Source of the DNA: Ptiloglossa arizonensis
Lineage: Eukaryota; Arthropoda; Insecta; Hymenoptera; Colletidae
Direction: 5' to 3'
Length of the DNA stretch: 64,000 bases
Assembly: GCF_051014685.1 (NCBI RefSeq)
Contig: NW_027479305.1
Span: 94,397 to 158,396, forward strand
Below the pieces are notes generated by a model. It had not been told where the DNA came from. It did not search any database and saw only the letters and a list, made by a program, of their open reading frames with translations. The translations under genes and the position numbers were made by a program. Shown one piece after another: positions 12,101 to 24,700 of this stretch (position 1 is the first letter of the stretch; the number at the start of each line of letters is the position of its first letter).

Positions 12101-14550
12101 TACCTCCAAACTGCCATATCTCGCGAACGGATTGACCAATCCGTGTAATTTCTGTTGCATCCGAAAGTAGAAACTCGCCCGATTACAACGGTATGCGTAC
12201 TTCTCCCCTAGGCCGTTCTAGTCATTCGTTTCGAGCATCAGAACTGCGAAGATTTTGAGTTTCTCATGCGTTTCTTACCTCCAAACTGCCATATCTCGCG
12301 AACGGATTGACCAATCCGCAAAATTTCTGTTGCATCTGAAAGTAGAAACTCTCCCGATTACAACGGTATGCGCACTTTTCCCCTGGGCCGTCCTAGTTAT
12401 TCGTTTCGAGCATCAGAACTGCGAAAATTTTGAGTTTCTAAAGCGTTTCTAACCTCCAAACTGCCATATCTCGTGAACGGGTTGACCAATCCGCAAAATT
12501 TCTGTTGCATTTGAAAGTAGAAACTCACCCGATTACAACGGTATGCGCACTTTTCCCCTAGGCCGTTCTAGTTATTCGTTTCGAGCATCAGAACTGCGAA
12601 AATTTTGAGTTTCTCAAGCGTTTCTTACATCCAAACGGCCATATCTCGCGAACGGATTGACCAATCCGCAAAATTTCTGTTGCATCTGAAAGTAGAAACT
12701 CGCCCGATTACAACGGTAGGTGTAGTTTTCCCCTAGGCCGTTCTAGTTATTCGTTTCGAGCATCAGAAATGCGAAAATTTTGAGTTCCTCAAGCGTTTCT
12801 TACCTCCAAACTGCCATATCTCGCGAACGGATTGACCAATCCGTGTAATTTCTGTTGCATCCGAAAGTAGAAACTCGCCCGATTACAACGGTATGCGTAC
12901 TTCTCCCCTAGGCCGTTCTAGTCATTCGTTTCGAGCATCAGAACTGCGAAGATTTTGAGTTTCTCATGCGTTTCTTACCTCCAAACTGCCATATCTCGCG
13001 AACGGATTGACCAATCCGCAAAATTTCTGTTGCATCTGAAAGTAGAAACTCTCCCGATTACAACGGTATGCGCACTTTTCCCCTGGGCCGTCCTAGTTAT
13101 TCGTTTCGAGCATCAGAACTGCGAAAATTTTGAGTTTCTAAAGCGTTTCTAACCTCCAAACTGCCATATCTCGTGAACGGGTTGACCAATCCGCAAAATT
13201 TCTGTTGCATTTGAAAGTAGAAACTCACCCGATTACAACGGTATGCGCACTTTTCCCCTAGGCCGTTCTAGTTATTCGTTTCGAGCATCAGAACTGCGAA
13301 AATTTTGAGTTTCTCAAGCGTTTCTTACATCCAAACGGCCATATCTCGCGAACGGATTGACCAATCCGCAAAATTTCTGTTGCATCTGAAAGTAGAAACT
13401 CGCCCGATTACAACGGTATGTGTAGTTTTCCCCTAGGCCGTTCCAGTTATTCGTTTCGAGCATCAGAAATGCGAAAATTTTGAGTTCCTCAAGCGTTTCT
13501 TACCTCCAAACTGCCATATCTCGCGAACGGATTGACCAATTCGCGTAATTTCTGTTGCATCCGAAAGTAGAAGCTCGCCCGATTACAACGGTATGCGTAC
13601 TGCTCCCCTAGGCCGTTCTAGTCATTCGTTTCGAGCATCAGAACTGCGAAAATTTTGAGTTTCTCATGCGTTTCTTACTTCCAAACTGCCATATCTCGCG
13701 AACGGATTGACCAATCCGCAAAATTTCTGTTGCATCTGAAAGTAGAAACTCGCCCGATTACAACGGTAGGTGTAGTTTTCCCCTAGGCGGTTCTAGTTAT
13801 TCGTTTCGTGCATCAGAAATGCGAAAATTTTGAGTTCCTCAAGCGTTTCTTACCTCCAAACTGCCATATCTCGCGAACGGATTGACCAATCCGTGTAATT
13901 TCTGTTGCATCCGAAAGTAGAAACTCGCCCGATTACAACGGTATGCGTACTTCTCCCCTAGGCCGTTCTAGTCATTCGTTTCGAGCATCAGAACTGCGTA
14001 AATTTTGAGTTTCTCATGCGTTTCTTACCTCCAAACTGCCATATCTCGCGAACGGATTGACCAATCCGCAAAATTTCTGTTGCATTTGAAAGTAGAAACT
14101 CTCCCGATTACAACGGTATGCGCACTTTTCCACTGGGCCGTCCTAGTTATTCGTTTCGAGCATCAGAACTGCGAAGATTTTGAGTTTCTCATGCGTTTCT
14201 TTCCTCCAAACTGCCATATCTCGCGAACGGATTGACCAATCCGCAAAATTTCTGTTGCATCTGAAAGTAGAAACTCGCCCGATTACAACGGTATGTGTAG
14301 TTTTCCCCTAGGCCGTTCCAGTTATTCGTTTCGAGCATCAGAAATGTGAAAATTTTGAGTTTCTTGAGCGTTTCTTACCTCCAAACTGCCATATCTCGCG
14401 AACGGATTGACCAATCTGCAAAATTTCTGTTGCATTTGAAAGTAGAAACTCGCCCGATTACAACGGTATGCGTACTTCTCCCATAGGCCGTTCTAGTTAT
14501 TCGTTTCGAGCATCAGAACTGCGAAAATTTTGAGTTTCTCAAGCGTTGCT
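12101..14550 (+). repeat. 14-monomer HOR (2,450 bp), copy 2
   Basis: This is the tandem partner of 9,651-12,100. Differences seen include CACTGGGCCG for CCCTGGGCCG near 14,130, TTCTTGAGCG for TTCTCGAGCG near 14,361, and a short tract near 12,719-12,755 where GTAGGTGTAG...TTCTAG replaces GTATGTGTAG...TTCCAG. That tract is like the monomer near 9,567 rather than its direct partner, so it may reflect conversion or a slightly different crossover point. The match ends at about 14,550, where TACATCC replaces TACCTCC. Confidence 0.85.
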
Positions 14551-16478
14551 TACATCCAAACGGCCATATCTCGCGAACGGATTGACCAATCCGCATAATT
14601 TCTGTTGCATTTGAAAGTAGAAACTCGCCCGATTACAACGGTATGCGCACTTTTCCCCTAGGCCGTTCTGGTTATTCGTTTCGAGCATCAGAACTGCGAA
14701 AATTTTGAGTTTCTCAAGCGTTTCTTATCTCCAAACTGCCATATCTCGCGAACGGATTGATCAATCCGCAAAATTTCTATTGCATCTGAAAGTAGAAACT
14801 CGCCCGATTACAACGGTAGGTGTAGTTTTCCCCTAGGCCGTTCTAGTTATTCGTTTCGAGCATCAGAAATGCGAAAATTTTGAGTTCCTCAAGCGTTTCT
14901 TACCTCCAAACTGCCATATCTCGCGAACGGATTGACCAATTCGCGTAATTTCTGTTGCATCCGAAAGTAGAAGCTCGCCCGATTAGAACGGTATGCGTAC
15001 TTCTCCCCTAGGCCGTTCTAGTCATTCGTTTCGAGCATCAGAACTGCGAAAATTTTGAGTTTCTCAAGCGTTTCTTATGTCCAAACTGCCATATCTCTCG
15101 AACGGATTGATCAATCCGCAAAATTTCTGTTGCATCTGAAAGTAGAAACTCGCCCGATTACAACGGTATGCGTACTTCTCCCATAGGCCGTTCTAGTCAT
15201 TCGTTTCGAGCATCAGAACTGCGAAAATTTTGAGTTTCTCAAGCGTTTCTTATCTCCAAACTGCCATATCTCGCGAACGGATCGACCAATCCGCAAAATT
15301 TCTGTTACTTCTGAAAGTAGAAACTCGCCCGACTACAAAGGTATGCGCACTTTCCCCCTAGGCCGTTCTAGTTATTCGTTTCGAGCATCAGAACTGCGAA
15401 AATTTTGTGTTTCCCAATCGTTTCTTACATCCAAACTGCCACATCTCGCGAACGGATTGACCAATCCGCAAAACTTCCGTTGCATCTGAAAGTAGAAACT
15501 CGCCCGATTACAACGGTATGTGTAGTTTTCCCCTAGGCCGTTCCAGTTATTCGTTTCGAGCATCAGAACTGCGAAAATTTTGTGTTTCTTAAGCGTTTCT
15601 TACTTCCAAACTGCCATATCTCGCGAACGGATTGACCAATCCGCAAAATTTCTGTTGCATCTGAAAGTAGAAACTCGCCCGATTACATCTGTATGCGTAC
15701 TTCTCCCCTAGGCCGTTCTAGTCATTCGTTTCGAGCATCAGAACTGCGAAAATTTTGAGTTTCTCAAGCGTTTCTTACTTCCAAACTGCCATATCTCGCG
15801 AACGGATCGACCAATCCGCAAAATTTCTGTTGCTTCTGAAAGTAGAAACTCGCCCGACTACAACGGTATGCGCACTTTTCCCCTAAGCCGTTCTAGTTAT
15901 TCGTTTCGAGCATCAGAACTGCGAAGATTTTGTGTTTCCCAAGCGTTTCTTACATCCAAACTGCCACATCTCGCGAACGGATTGACCAATCCGCAAAATT
16001 TCTGTTGCATCTGAAAGTAGAAACTCGCCCGATTACAACGGTATGTGTAGTTTTCCCCTAGGCCGTTCCGGTTATTGATTTCGAGCATCAGAACTGCGAA
16101 AATTTTGAGTTTCTTAAGCGTTTCTTACTTCCAAACTTCCATATCTCGCGAACGGATTGACCAATCCGCAAAATTTCTGTTGCTTCTGAAAGTAGAAACT
16201 CGCCCGATTACAACGGTATGCGCACTTTTCCCCTAGGCCGTTCTAGTTATTCGTTTCGAGCATCAGAACTGCGAAAATTATGAGTTTCCCAAGCGTTTCT
16301 TACATCCAAACTGCCATATCTCGCGAACGGGTTGACCAATCCGCAAAATTTCTGTTGCATTTGAAAGTAGAAACTCGCCCGATTACAACGGTATGCTCAC
16401 TTTTCCCCTAGGCCGTTCTAGTTATTCGTTTCGAGCATCAGAACGGCGTAAATTTTGAGTTTCTCAAGCGTTTCTTAC
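14503..16478 (+). repeat. HOR block B1, copy 1 (14-monomer spacing)
   Basis: This block matches 16,953-18,928 at 2,450 bp. Shared rare features include TTCTGGTTATTCG (14,667 / 17,117), GATTAGAACGG (14,982 / 17,432), TACTTCTGAAAG with ACAAAGGTATG (15,305-15,343 / 17,755-17,793) and GGTTATTGATTTCG (16,069 / 18,519). I count over ten single-base differences (for example CCCTAAGCCG/CCCTAGGCCG, CAATCG/CAAGCG, CATCTG/CATCGG), so this pair is older than the A1 pair. Confidence 0.8.
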
Positions 16479-16952
16479 TTCCAAACTGCCATATCTCGCG
16501 AACGGATCGACCAATCCGCAAAATTTCTGTTGCATCTGAAAGTAGAAACTCGCCCGATTACATCGGTATGCGTACTTTTCCCCTAGGCCGTTCTAGTTAT
16601 TCGTTTCGAGCATCAGAACTGCGAAAATTTTGAGTTTCTCGAGCGTTTCTTACCTCCAAACTGCCACATCTCGCGAACGGATTGACCAATCCGCAAAATT
16701 TCTGTTGCATCTGAAAGTAGAAACTCGCCCGATTACAACGGTATGCGTACTTCTCCCCTAGGCCGTTCTAGTCATTCGTTTCGAGCATCAGAACTGCGAA
16801 AATTTTGAGTTTCTCGAGCGTTTCTTACCTCCAAACTGCCATATCTCGCGAACGGATTGACCAATCTGCAAAATTTCTGTTGCATTTGAAAGTAGAAACT
16901 CGCCCGATTACAACGGTATGCGCACTTTTCCCCTAGGCCGTTCTAGTTATTC

Positions 16953-18928
16953 ATTTCGAGCATCAGAACTGCGAAAATTTTGAGTTTCTCAAGCGTTTCT
17001 TACATCCAAACGGCCATATCTCGCGAACGGATTGACCAATCCGCATAATTTCTGTTGCATTTGAAAGTAGAAACTCGCCCGATTACAACGGTATGCGCAC
17101 TTTTCCCCTAGGCCGTTCTGGTTATTCGTTTCGAGCATCAGAACTGCGAAAATTTTGAGTTTCTCAAGCGTTTCTTATCTCCAAACTGCCATATCTCGCG
17201 AACGGATTGATCAATCCGCAAAATTTCTATTGCATCTGAAAGTAGAAACTCGCCCGATTACAACGGTAGGTGTAGTTTTCCCCTAGGCCGTTCTAGTTAT
17301 TCGTTTCGAGCATCAGAAATGCGAAAATTTTGAGTTCCTCAAGCGTTTCATACCTCCAAACTGCCATATCTCGCGAACGGATTGACCAATTCGCGTAATT
17401 TCTGTTGCATCCGAAAGTAGAAGCTCGCCCGATTAGAACGGTATGCGTACTTCTCCCCTAGGCCGTTCTAGTCATTCGTTTCGAGCATCAGAACTGCGAA
17501 AATTTTGAGTTTCTCAAGCGTTTCTTATTTCCAAACTGCCATATCTCTCGAACGGATTGATCAATCCGCAAAATTTCTGTTGCATCTGAAAGTAGAAACT
17601 CGCCCGATTACAACGGTATGCGTACTTCTCCCATAGGCCGTTCTAGTCATTCGTTTCGAGCATCAGAACTGCGAAAATTTTGAGTTTCTCAAGCGTTTCT
17701 TATCTCCAAACTGCCATATCTCGCGAACGGATCGACCAATCCGCAAAATTTCTGTTACTTCTGAAAGTAGAAACTCGCCCGACTACAAAGGTATGCGCAC
17801 TTTTCCCCTAGGCCGTTCTAGTTATTCGTTTCGAGCATCAGAACTGCGAAAATTTTGTGTTTCCCAAGCGTTTCTTACATCCAAACTGCCACATCTCGCG
17901 AACGGATTGACCAATCCGCAAAACTTCCGTTGCATCTGAAAGTAGAAACTCGCCCGATTACAACGGTATGTGTAGTTTTCCCCTAGGCCGTTCCAGTTAT
18001 TCGTTTCGAGCATCAGAACTGCGAAAATTTTGAGTTTCTTAAGCGTTTCTTACTTCCAAACTGCCATATCTCGCGAACGGATTGACCAATCCGCAAAATT
18101 TCTGTTGCATCTGAAAGTAGAAACTCGCCCGATTACATCGGTATGCGTACTTCTCCCCTAGGCCGTTCTAGTCATTCGTTTCGAGCATCAGAACTGCGAA
18201 AATTTTGAGTTTCTCAAGCGTTTCTTACTTCCAAACTGCCATATCTCGCGAACGGATCGACCAATCCGCAAAATTTCTGTTGCTTCTGAAAGTAGAAACT
18301 CGCCCGACTACAACGGTATGCGCACTTTTCCCCTAGGCCGTTCTAGTTATTCGTTTCGAGCATCAGAACTGCGAAGATTTTGTGTTTCCCAAGCGTTTCT
18401 TACATCCAAACTGCCACATCTCGCGAACGGATTGACCAATCCGCAAAATTTCTGTTGCATCTGAAAGTAGAAACTCGCCCGATTACAACGGTATGTGTAG
18501 TTTTCCCCTAGGCCGTTCCGGTTATTGATTTCGAGCATCAGAACTGCGAAAATTTTGAGTTTCTTAAGCGTTTCTTACTTCCAAACTGCCATATCTCGCG
18601 AACGGATCGACCAATCCGCAAAATTTCTGTTGCATCTGAAAGTAGAAACTCGCCCGACTACAACGGTATGCGCACTTTTCCCCTAGGCCGTTCTAGTTAT
18701 ACGTTTCGAGCATCAGAACTGCGAAAATTTTGAGTTTCCCAAGCGTTTCATACATCCAAACTGCCATATCTCGCGAACGGGTTGACCAATCCGCAAAATT
18801 TCTGTTGCATTTGAAAGTAGAAACTCGCCCGATTACAACGGTATGCTCACTTTTCCCCTAGGACGTTCTAGTTATTCGTTTCGAGCATCAGAACGTCGTA
18901 AATTTTGAGTTTCTCAAGCGTTTCTTAC
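16953..18928 (+). repeat. HOR block B1, copy 2
   Basis: This is the partner of 14,503-16,478. Its first part is also present a third time from about 20,276 (offset 3,325 bp, 19 monomers), and the 17,822-18,013 stretch reappears at 21,847-22,038 (offset 4,025 bp). The increase in offset from 3,325 to 4,025 equals the 700-bp duplication in the third copy. Confidence 0.8.
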
Positions 18929-19430
18929 ATCCAAACGGCCATATCTCGCGAACGGATTGACCAATCGGTATAATTTCTGTTGCATCTGAAAGTAGAAACT
19001 CGCCCGATTATAACGGTATGCGTACTTCTCCCCTAGGCCGTTCTAGTCATTCGTTTCGAGCATCAGAACTGCGAAAATTTTGAGTTTCCCAAGCGTTTCA
19101 TACATCCAAACTGCCATATCTCGCGAACGGGTTGACCAATCCGCAAAATTTCTGTTGCATTTGAAAGTAGAAACTCGCCCGATTACAACGGTATGCTCAC
19201 TTTTCCCCTAGGCCGTTCCAGTTATTCGTTTCGAGCATCAGAACGTCGTAAATTTTGAGTTTCTCAAGCGTTTCTTACATCCAAACGGCCATATCTCGCG
19301 AACGGATTGACCAATCGGTATAATTTCTGTTGCATCTGAAAGTAGAAACTCGCCCGATTATAACGGTATGCGTACTTCTCCCCTAGGCCGTTCTAGTCAT
19401 TCGTTTCGAGCATCAGAACTGCGAAAATTT
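18731..19430 (+). repeat. Dimer tandem duplication (2 x 350 bp)
   Basis: Positions 18,731-19,080 and 19,081-19,430 are tandem copies of a two-monomer unit. The shared combination is TTTCCCAAGCG with CATACATCC, then GTATGCTCAC, GAACGTCGTAAATT, CAATCGGTATAATT and GATTATAACGG. The differences I saw are GGACGTTCTA (18,861) against GGCCGTTCCA (19,211). A further copy of the same dimer occurs at about 22,406-22,755. Confidence 0.85.
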
Positions 19431-20451
19431 TGAGTTTCTCAAGCGTTTCTTACTTCCAAACTGCCATATCTCGCGAAAGGATCGACCAATCCCCAAAATT
19501 TCTGTTGCATCTGAAAGTAGAAACTCGCCCGATTACAACGGTATGTGTAGTTTTCCCCTAGGCCGTTCCAGTTATTCGTTTCGAGCATCAGAAATGTGAA
19601 AATTTTGAGTTTCTCAAGCGTTTCTTACCTCCAAACTGCCATATCTCGCGAACGGATTGACCAATCTGCAAAATTTCTGTTGCATTTGAAAGTAGAAACT
19701 CGCCCGATTACAACGGTATGCGCACTTTTCCCCTAGGCCGTTCTAGTTATTCGTTTCGAGCATCAGAACTGCGAAAATTTTGAGTTTCTCAAGCGTTTCT
19801 TACATCCAAACGGCCATATCTCGCGAACGGATTGACCAATCCGCATAATTTCTGTTGCATTTGAAAGTAGAAACTCGCCCGATTACAACGGTATGCGCAC
19901 TTTTCCCCTAGGCCGTTCTAGTTATTCGTTTCGAGCATCAGAACTGCGAAAATTTTGAGTTTCTCAAGCGTTTCTTATCTCCAAACTGCCATATCTCGCG
20001 AACGGATTGATCAATCCGCAAAATTTCTATTGCATCTGAAAGTAGAAACTCGCCCGATTACAACGGTAGGTGTAGTTTTCCCCTAGGCCGTTCTAGTTAT
20101 TCGTTTCGAGCATCAGAAATGCGAAAATTTTGAGTTTCTCGAGCGTTTCTTACCTCCAAACTGCCATATCTCGCGAACGGATTGACCAATCTGCAAAATT
20201 TCTGTTGCATTTGAAAGTAGAAACTCGCCCGATTACAACGGTATGCGCACTTTTCCCCTAGGCCGTTCTAGTTATTCATTTCGAGCATCAGAACTGCGAA
20301 AATTTTGAGTTTCTCAAGCGTTTCTTACATCCAAACGGCCATATCTCGCGAACGGATTGACCAATCCGCATAATTTCTGTTGCATTTGAAAGTAGAAACT
20401 CGCCCGATTACAACGGTATGCGCACTTTTCCCCTAGGCCGTTCTGGTTATT

Positions 20452-21757
20452 CGTTTCGAGCATCAGAACTGCGAAAATTTTGAGTTTCTCAAGCGTTTCT
20501 TATCTCCAAACTGCCATATCTCGCGAACGGATTGATCAATCCGCAAAATTTCTATTGCATCTGAAAGTAGAAACTCGCCCGATTACAACGGTAGGTGTAG
20601 TTTTCCCCTAGGCCGTTCTAGTTATTCGTTTCGAGCATCAGAAATGCGAAAATTTTGAGTTCCTCAAGCGTTTCTTACCTCCAAACTGCCATATCTCGCG
20701 AACGGATTGACCAATTCGCGTAATTTCTGTTGCATCCGAAAGTAGAAGCTCGCCCGATTAGAACGGTATGCGTACTTCTCCCCTAGGCCGTTCTAGTCAT
20801 TCGTTTCGAGCATCAGAACTGCGAAAATTTTGAGTTTCTCAAGCGTTTCTTATTTCCAAACTGCCATATCTCTCGAACGGATTGATCAATCCGCAAAATT
20901 TCTGTTGCATCTGAAAGTAGAAACTCGCCCGATTACAACGGTATGCGTACTTCTCCCATAGGCCGTTCTAGTCATTCGTTTCGAGCATCAGAACTGCGAA
21001 AATTTTGAGTTTCTCAAGCGTTTCTTATCTCCAAACTGCCACATCTCGCGAACGGATTGACCAATCCGCAAAATTTCTGTTGCATCTGAAAGTAGAAACT
21101 CGCCCGATTACAACGGTATGTGTAGTTTTCCCCTAGGCCGTTCCAGTTATTCGTTTCGAGCATCAGAACTGCGAAAATTTTGAGTTTCTCAAGCGTTTCT
21201 TATCTCCAAACTGCCATATCTCGCGAACGGATTGATCAATCCGCAAAATTTCTATTGCATCTGAAAGTAGAAACTCGCCCGATTACAACGGTAGGTGTAG
21301 TTTTCCCCTAGGCCGTTCTAGTTATTCGTTTCGAGCATCAGAAATGCGAAAATTTTGAGTTCCTCAAGCGTTTCTTACCTCCAAACTGCCATATCTCGCG
21401 AACGGATTGACCAATTCGCGTAATTTCTGTTGCATCCGAAAGTAGAAGCTCGCCCGATTAGAACGGTATGCGTACTTCTCCCCTAGGCCGTTCTAGTCAT
21501 TCGTTTCGAGCATCAGAACTGCGAAAATTTTGAGTTTCTCAAGCGTTTCTTATTTCCAAACTGCCATATCTCTCGAACGGATTGATCAATCCGCAAAATT
21601 TCTGTTGCATCTGAAAGTAGAAACTCGCCCGATTACAACGGTATGCGTACTTCTCCCATAGGCCGTTCTAGTCATTCGTTTCGAGCATCAGAACTGCGAA
21701 AATTTTGAGTTTCTCAAGCGTTTCTTATCTCCAAACTGCCACATCTCGCGAACGGAT
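20452..21757 (+). repeat. 4-monomer tandem duplication within HOR block B1, copy 3
   Basis: Positions 20,452-21,057 match 21,152-21,757 at 700 bp (four monomers), including TATCTCC/GATTGATCAAT with TCTATTGCAT, GTAGGTGTAG, TTCCTC with TCGCGTAATT, GATTAGAACGG and TCTCTCGAACGG. The other two members of the family (from 14.5 and 16.95 kb) have the block once, so the extra 700 bp arose in this copy. Confidence 0.8.
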
Positions 21758-24700
21758 CGACCAATCCGCAAAATTTCTGTTACTTCTGAAAGTAGAAACT
21801 CGCCCGACTACAAAGGTATGCGCACTTTTCCCCTAGGCCGTTCTAGTTATTCGTTTCGAGCATCAGAACTGCGAAAATTTTGTGTTTCCCAAGCGTTTCT
21901 TACATCCAAACTGCCACATCTCGCGAACGGATTGACCAATCCGCAAAACTTCCGTAGCATCTGAAAGTAGAAACTCGCCCGATTACAACGGTATGTGTAG
22001 TTTTCCCCTAGGCCGTTCCAGTTATTCGTTTCGAGCATCAGAACTGCGAAAATTTTGAGTTTCTTAAGCGTTTCTTACTTCCAAACTGCCATATCTCGCG
22101 AACGGATTGACCAATCCGCAAAATTTCTGTTGCATCTGAAAGTAGAAACTCGCCCGATTACATCGGTATGCGTACTTCTCCCCTAGGCCGTTCTAGTCAT
22201 TCGTTTCGAGCATCAGAACTGCGAAAATTTTGAGTTTCTCAAGCGTTTCTTACTTCCAAACTGCCATATCTCGCGAACGGATCGACCAATCCGCAAAATT
22301 TCTGTTGCTTCTGAAAGTAGAAACTCGCCCGACTACAACGGTATGCGCACTTTTCCCCTAGGCCGTTCTAGTCATTCGTTTCGAGCATCAGAACTGCGAA
22401 AATTTTGAGTTTCCCAAGCGTTTCATACATCCCAACTGCCATATCTCGCGAACGGGTTGACCAATCCGCAAAATTTCTGTTGCATTTGAAAGTAGAAACT
22501 CGCCCGATTACAACGGTATGCTCACTTTTCCCCTAGGCCGTTCTAGTTATTCGTTTCGAGCATCAGAACGTCGTAAATTTTGAGTTTCTCAAGCGTTTCT
22601 TACATCCAAACGGCCATATCTCGCGAACGGATTGACCAATCGGTATAATTTCTGTTGCATCTGAAAGTAGAAACTCGCCCGATTATAACGGTATGCGTAC
22701 TTCTCCCCTAGGCCGTTCTAGTCATTCGTTTCGAGCATCAGAACTGCGAAAATTTTGAGTTTCTCAAGCGTTTCTTACTTCCAAACTGCCATATCTCGCG
22801 AACGGATCGACCAATCCGCAAAATTTCTGTTGCATCTGAAAGTAGAAACTCGCCCGATTACATCGGTATGCGTACTTCTCCCCTAGGCCGTTCTAGTCAT
22901 TCGTTTCGAGCATCAGAACTGCGAAAATTTTGAGTTTCTCAAGCGTTTCTTACTTCCAAACTGCCATATCTCGCGAACGGATCGACCAATCCGAAAAATT
23001 TCTGTTGCTTCTGAAAGTAGAAACTCGCCCGACAACAACGGTATGCGCACTTTTCCCCTAGGCCGTTCTAGTTATTCGTTTCGAGCATCAGAACTGCGAA
23101 AATTTTGTGTCTCCCAAGCGTTTCTTACATCCAAACTGCCACATCTCGCGAACGGATTGACCAATCCGCAAAATTTCTGTTGCATCTGAAAGTAGAAACT
23201 CGCCCGATTACAACGGTATGTGTAGTCTTCCCCTAGGCCGTTCCAGTTATTCATTTCGAGCATCAGAACTGCGAAAATTTTGAGTTTCTTAAGCGTTTCT
23301 TACTTCCAAACTGCCATATCTCGCGAACGGATAGACCAATCCGCAAAATTTCTGTTGCTTCTGAAAGTAGAAACTCGCCCGATTACAACGGTATGCGCAC
23401 TTTTCCCCTTGGCCGTTCTAGTTATTCGTTTCGAGCATCAGAACTGCGAAAATTTTGAGTTTCTCAAGCGTTTCTTACTTCCAAACTGCCATATCTCGCG
23501 AACGGATCGACCAATCCGCAAAATTTCTGTTGCATCTGAAAGTAGAAACTCGCCCGATTACATCGGTGTGCGCACTTTTCCCCTAGGCCGTTCTAGTTAT
23601 TCGTTTCGAGCATCAGAACGGCGTAAACTTTGAGTTTCTCAAGCGTTTCTTACATCCAAACGGCCATATCTCGCGAACGGATTGACCAATCGGTATAATT
23701 TCTGTTGCATCTGAAAGTAGAAACTCGCCCGATTATAACGGTATGCGGACTTCTCCCCTAGGCCGTTCTAGTCATTCGTTTCGAGCATCAGAACTGCGAA
23801 AATTTTGAGTTTCTCAAGCGTTTCTTACTTCCAAACTGCCATATCTCGCGAACGGATCGACCAATCCGCAAAATTTCTGTTGCATCTGAAAGTAGAAACT
23901 CGCCCGATTACATCGGTATGCGTACTTTTCCCCTAGGCCGTTCTAGTTATTCGTTTCGAGCATCAGAACTGCGAAAATTTTGAGTTTCTCGAGCGTTTCT
24001 TACCTCCAAACTGCCACATCTCGCGAACGGATTGACCAATCCGCAAAATATCTGTTGCATCTGAAAGTAGAAACTGGCCCGATTACAACGGTATGTGTAG
24101 TTTTCCCCTAGGCCGTTCCAGTTATTCGTTTCGAGCATCAGAAATGCGAAAATTTTGAGTTCCTCAAGCGTTTCTTACCTCCAAACTGCCATATCTCGCG
24201 AACGGATTGACCAATCCGCGTAATTTCTGTTGCATCCGAAAGTTGAAACTCGCCGATTACAACGGTATGCGCACTTTTCCCCTAGGCCGTTCTAGTTATT
24301 CGTTTCGAGCATCAGAACTGCGAAAATTTTGAGTTTCCCAAGCGTTTCTTACATCCAAACTGCCATATCTCGCGAACGGGTTGACCAATCCGCAAAATTT
24401 CTTTTGCATTTGAAAGTAGAATCTCGCCCGATTACAACGGTATGCTCACTGTTCCCCTAGGCCGTTCTAGTTATTCGTTTCGAGCATCAGAACTGCGAAA
24501 ATTTTGAGTTTCTCAAGCGTTTCTTACATCCAAACTGCCATATCTCGCGAACGGATTGACCAATCCGCATAATTTCTGTTGCATCTGAAAGTAGAAACTC
24601 GCCCGATTACAACGGTATGCGTACTTCTCCCATAGGCCGTTCTAGTCATTCATTTCGAGCATCAGAACTGCGAAAATTTTGAGTTTCTCAAGCGTTTCTT

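Larger units (their letters stand above)
1..14550 (+). repeat. Region A: exact 175-bp monomers with GGGCCGTCC variants
   Basis: Monomers here keep exact 175-bp register. Characteristic variants are CCCTGGGCCGTCC, GTAGGTGTAG, TTGTGTTCCTC, CCGTGTAATT and TCGCGTAATT, and the TCGTGCATCAG change near 1,735, 2,265, 2,955, 6,286, 11,357 and 13,807. Several overlapping duplications shuffle the same monomers: spacing 4,550 (26 monomers) for 1-2,267, 2,275 (13 monomers) around 865-1,250 versus 3,140-3,525, and 3,675 (21 monomers) around 4.0-4.36 kb versus 7.67-8.03 kb. A private GAAATGAGAA marker and an ATTCATTTCG variant are shared by 6,711-7,070 and 8,286-8,645 at 1,575 bp (9 monomers). No gene or non-repeat sequence is present. 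Confidence 0.85.
14551..24250 (+). repeat. Region B: exact 175-bp monomers, ACATCTCG class appears
   Basis: The register is still exactly 175 bp to 24,250. New variants set the region apart: ACATCTCGCG, GTGTTTCCCAAGCG, GACTACAACGG and GACTACAAAGG, GATTAGAACGG, TCTCTCGAACGG, GTATGCTCAC, GAACGTCGTAAATT and CAATCGGTATAATT. The region is built from three partial copies of one HOR family (starting near 14.5, 16.95 and 20.28 kb) separated by other monomers. No gene or non-repeat DNA is visible. Confidence 0.8.

Noticed and set aside
23280..23633. Longest open frame (117 codons, + strand) and recurring 63-76-codon frames on both strands
   Set aside because: They are the satellite read in frame. Since 175 is not a multiple of 3, the same peptide returns every 525 bp when no stop has arisen. 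They have no flanking signals, many + strand ones lack an ATG at the repeated start, and copies differ by stops at random. The - strand ATG comes from the GAGCAT in the conserved TTCGAGCAT block.
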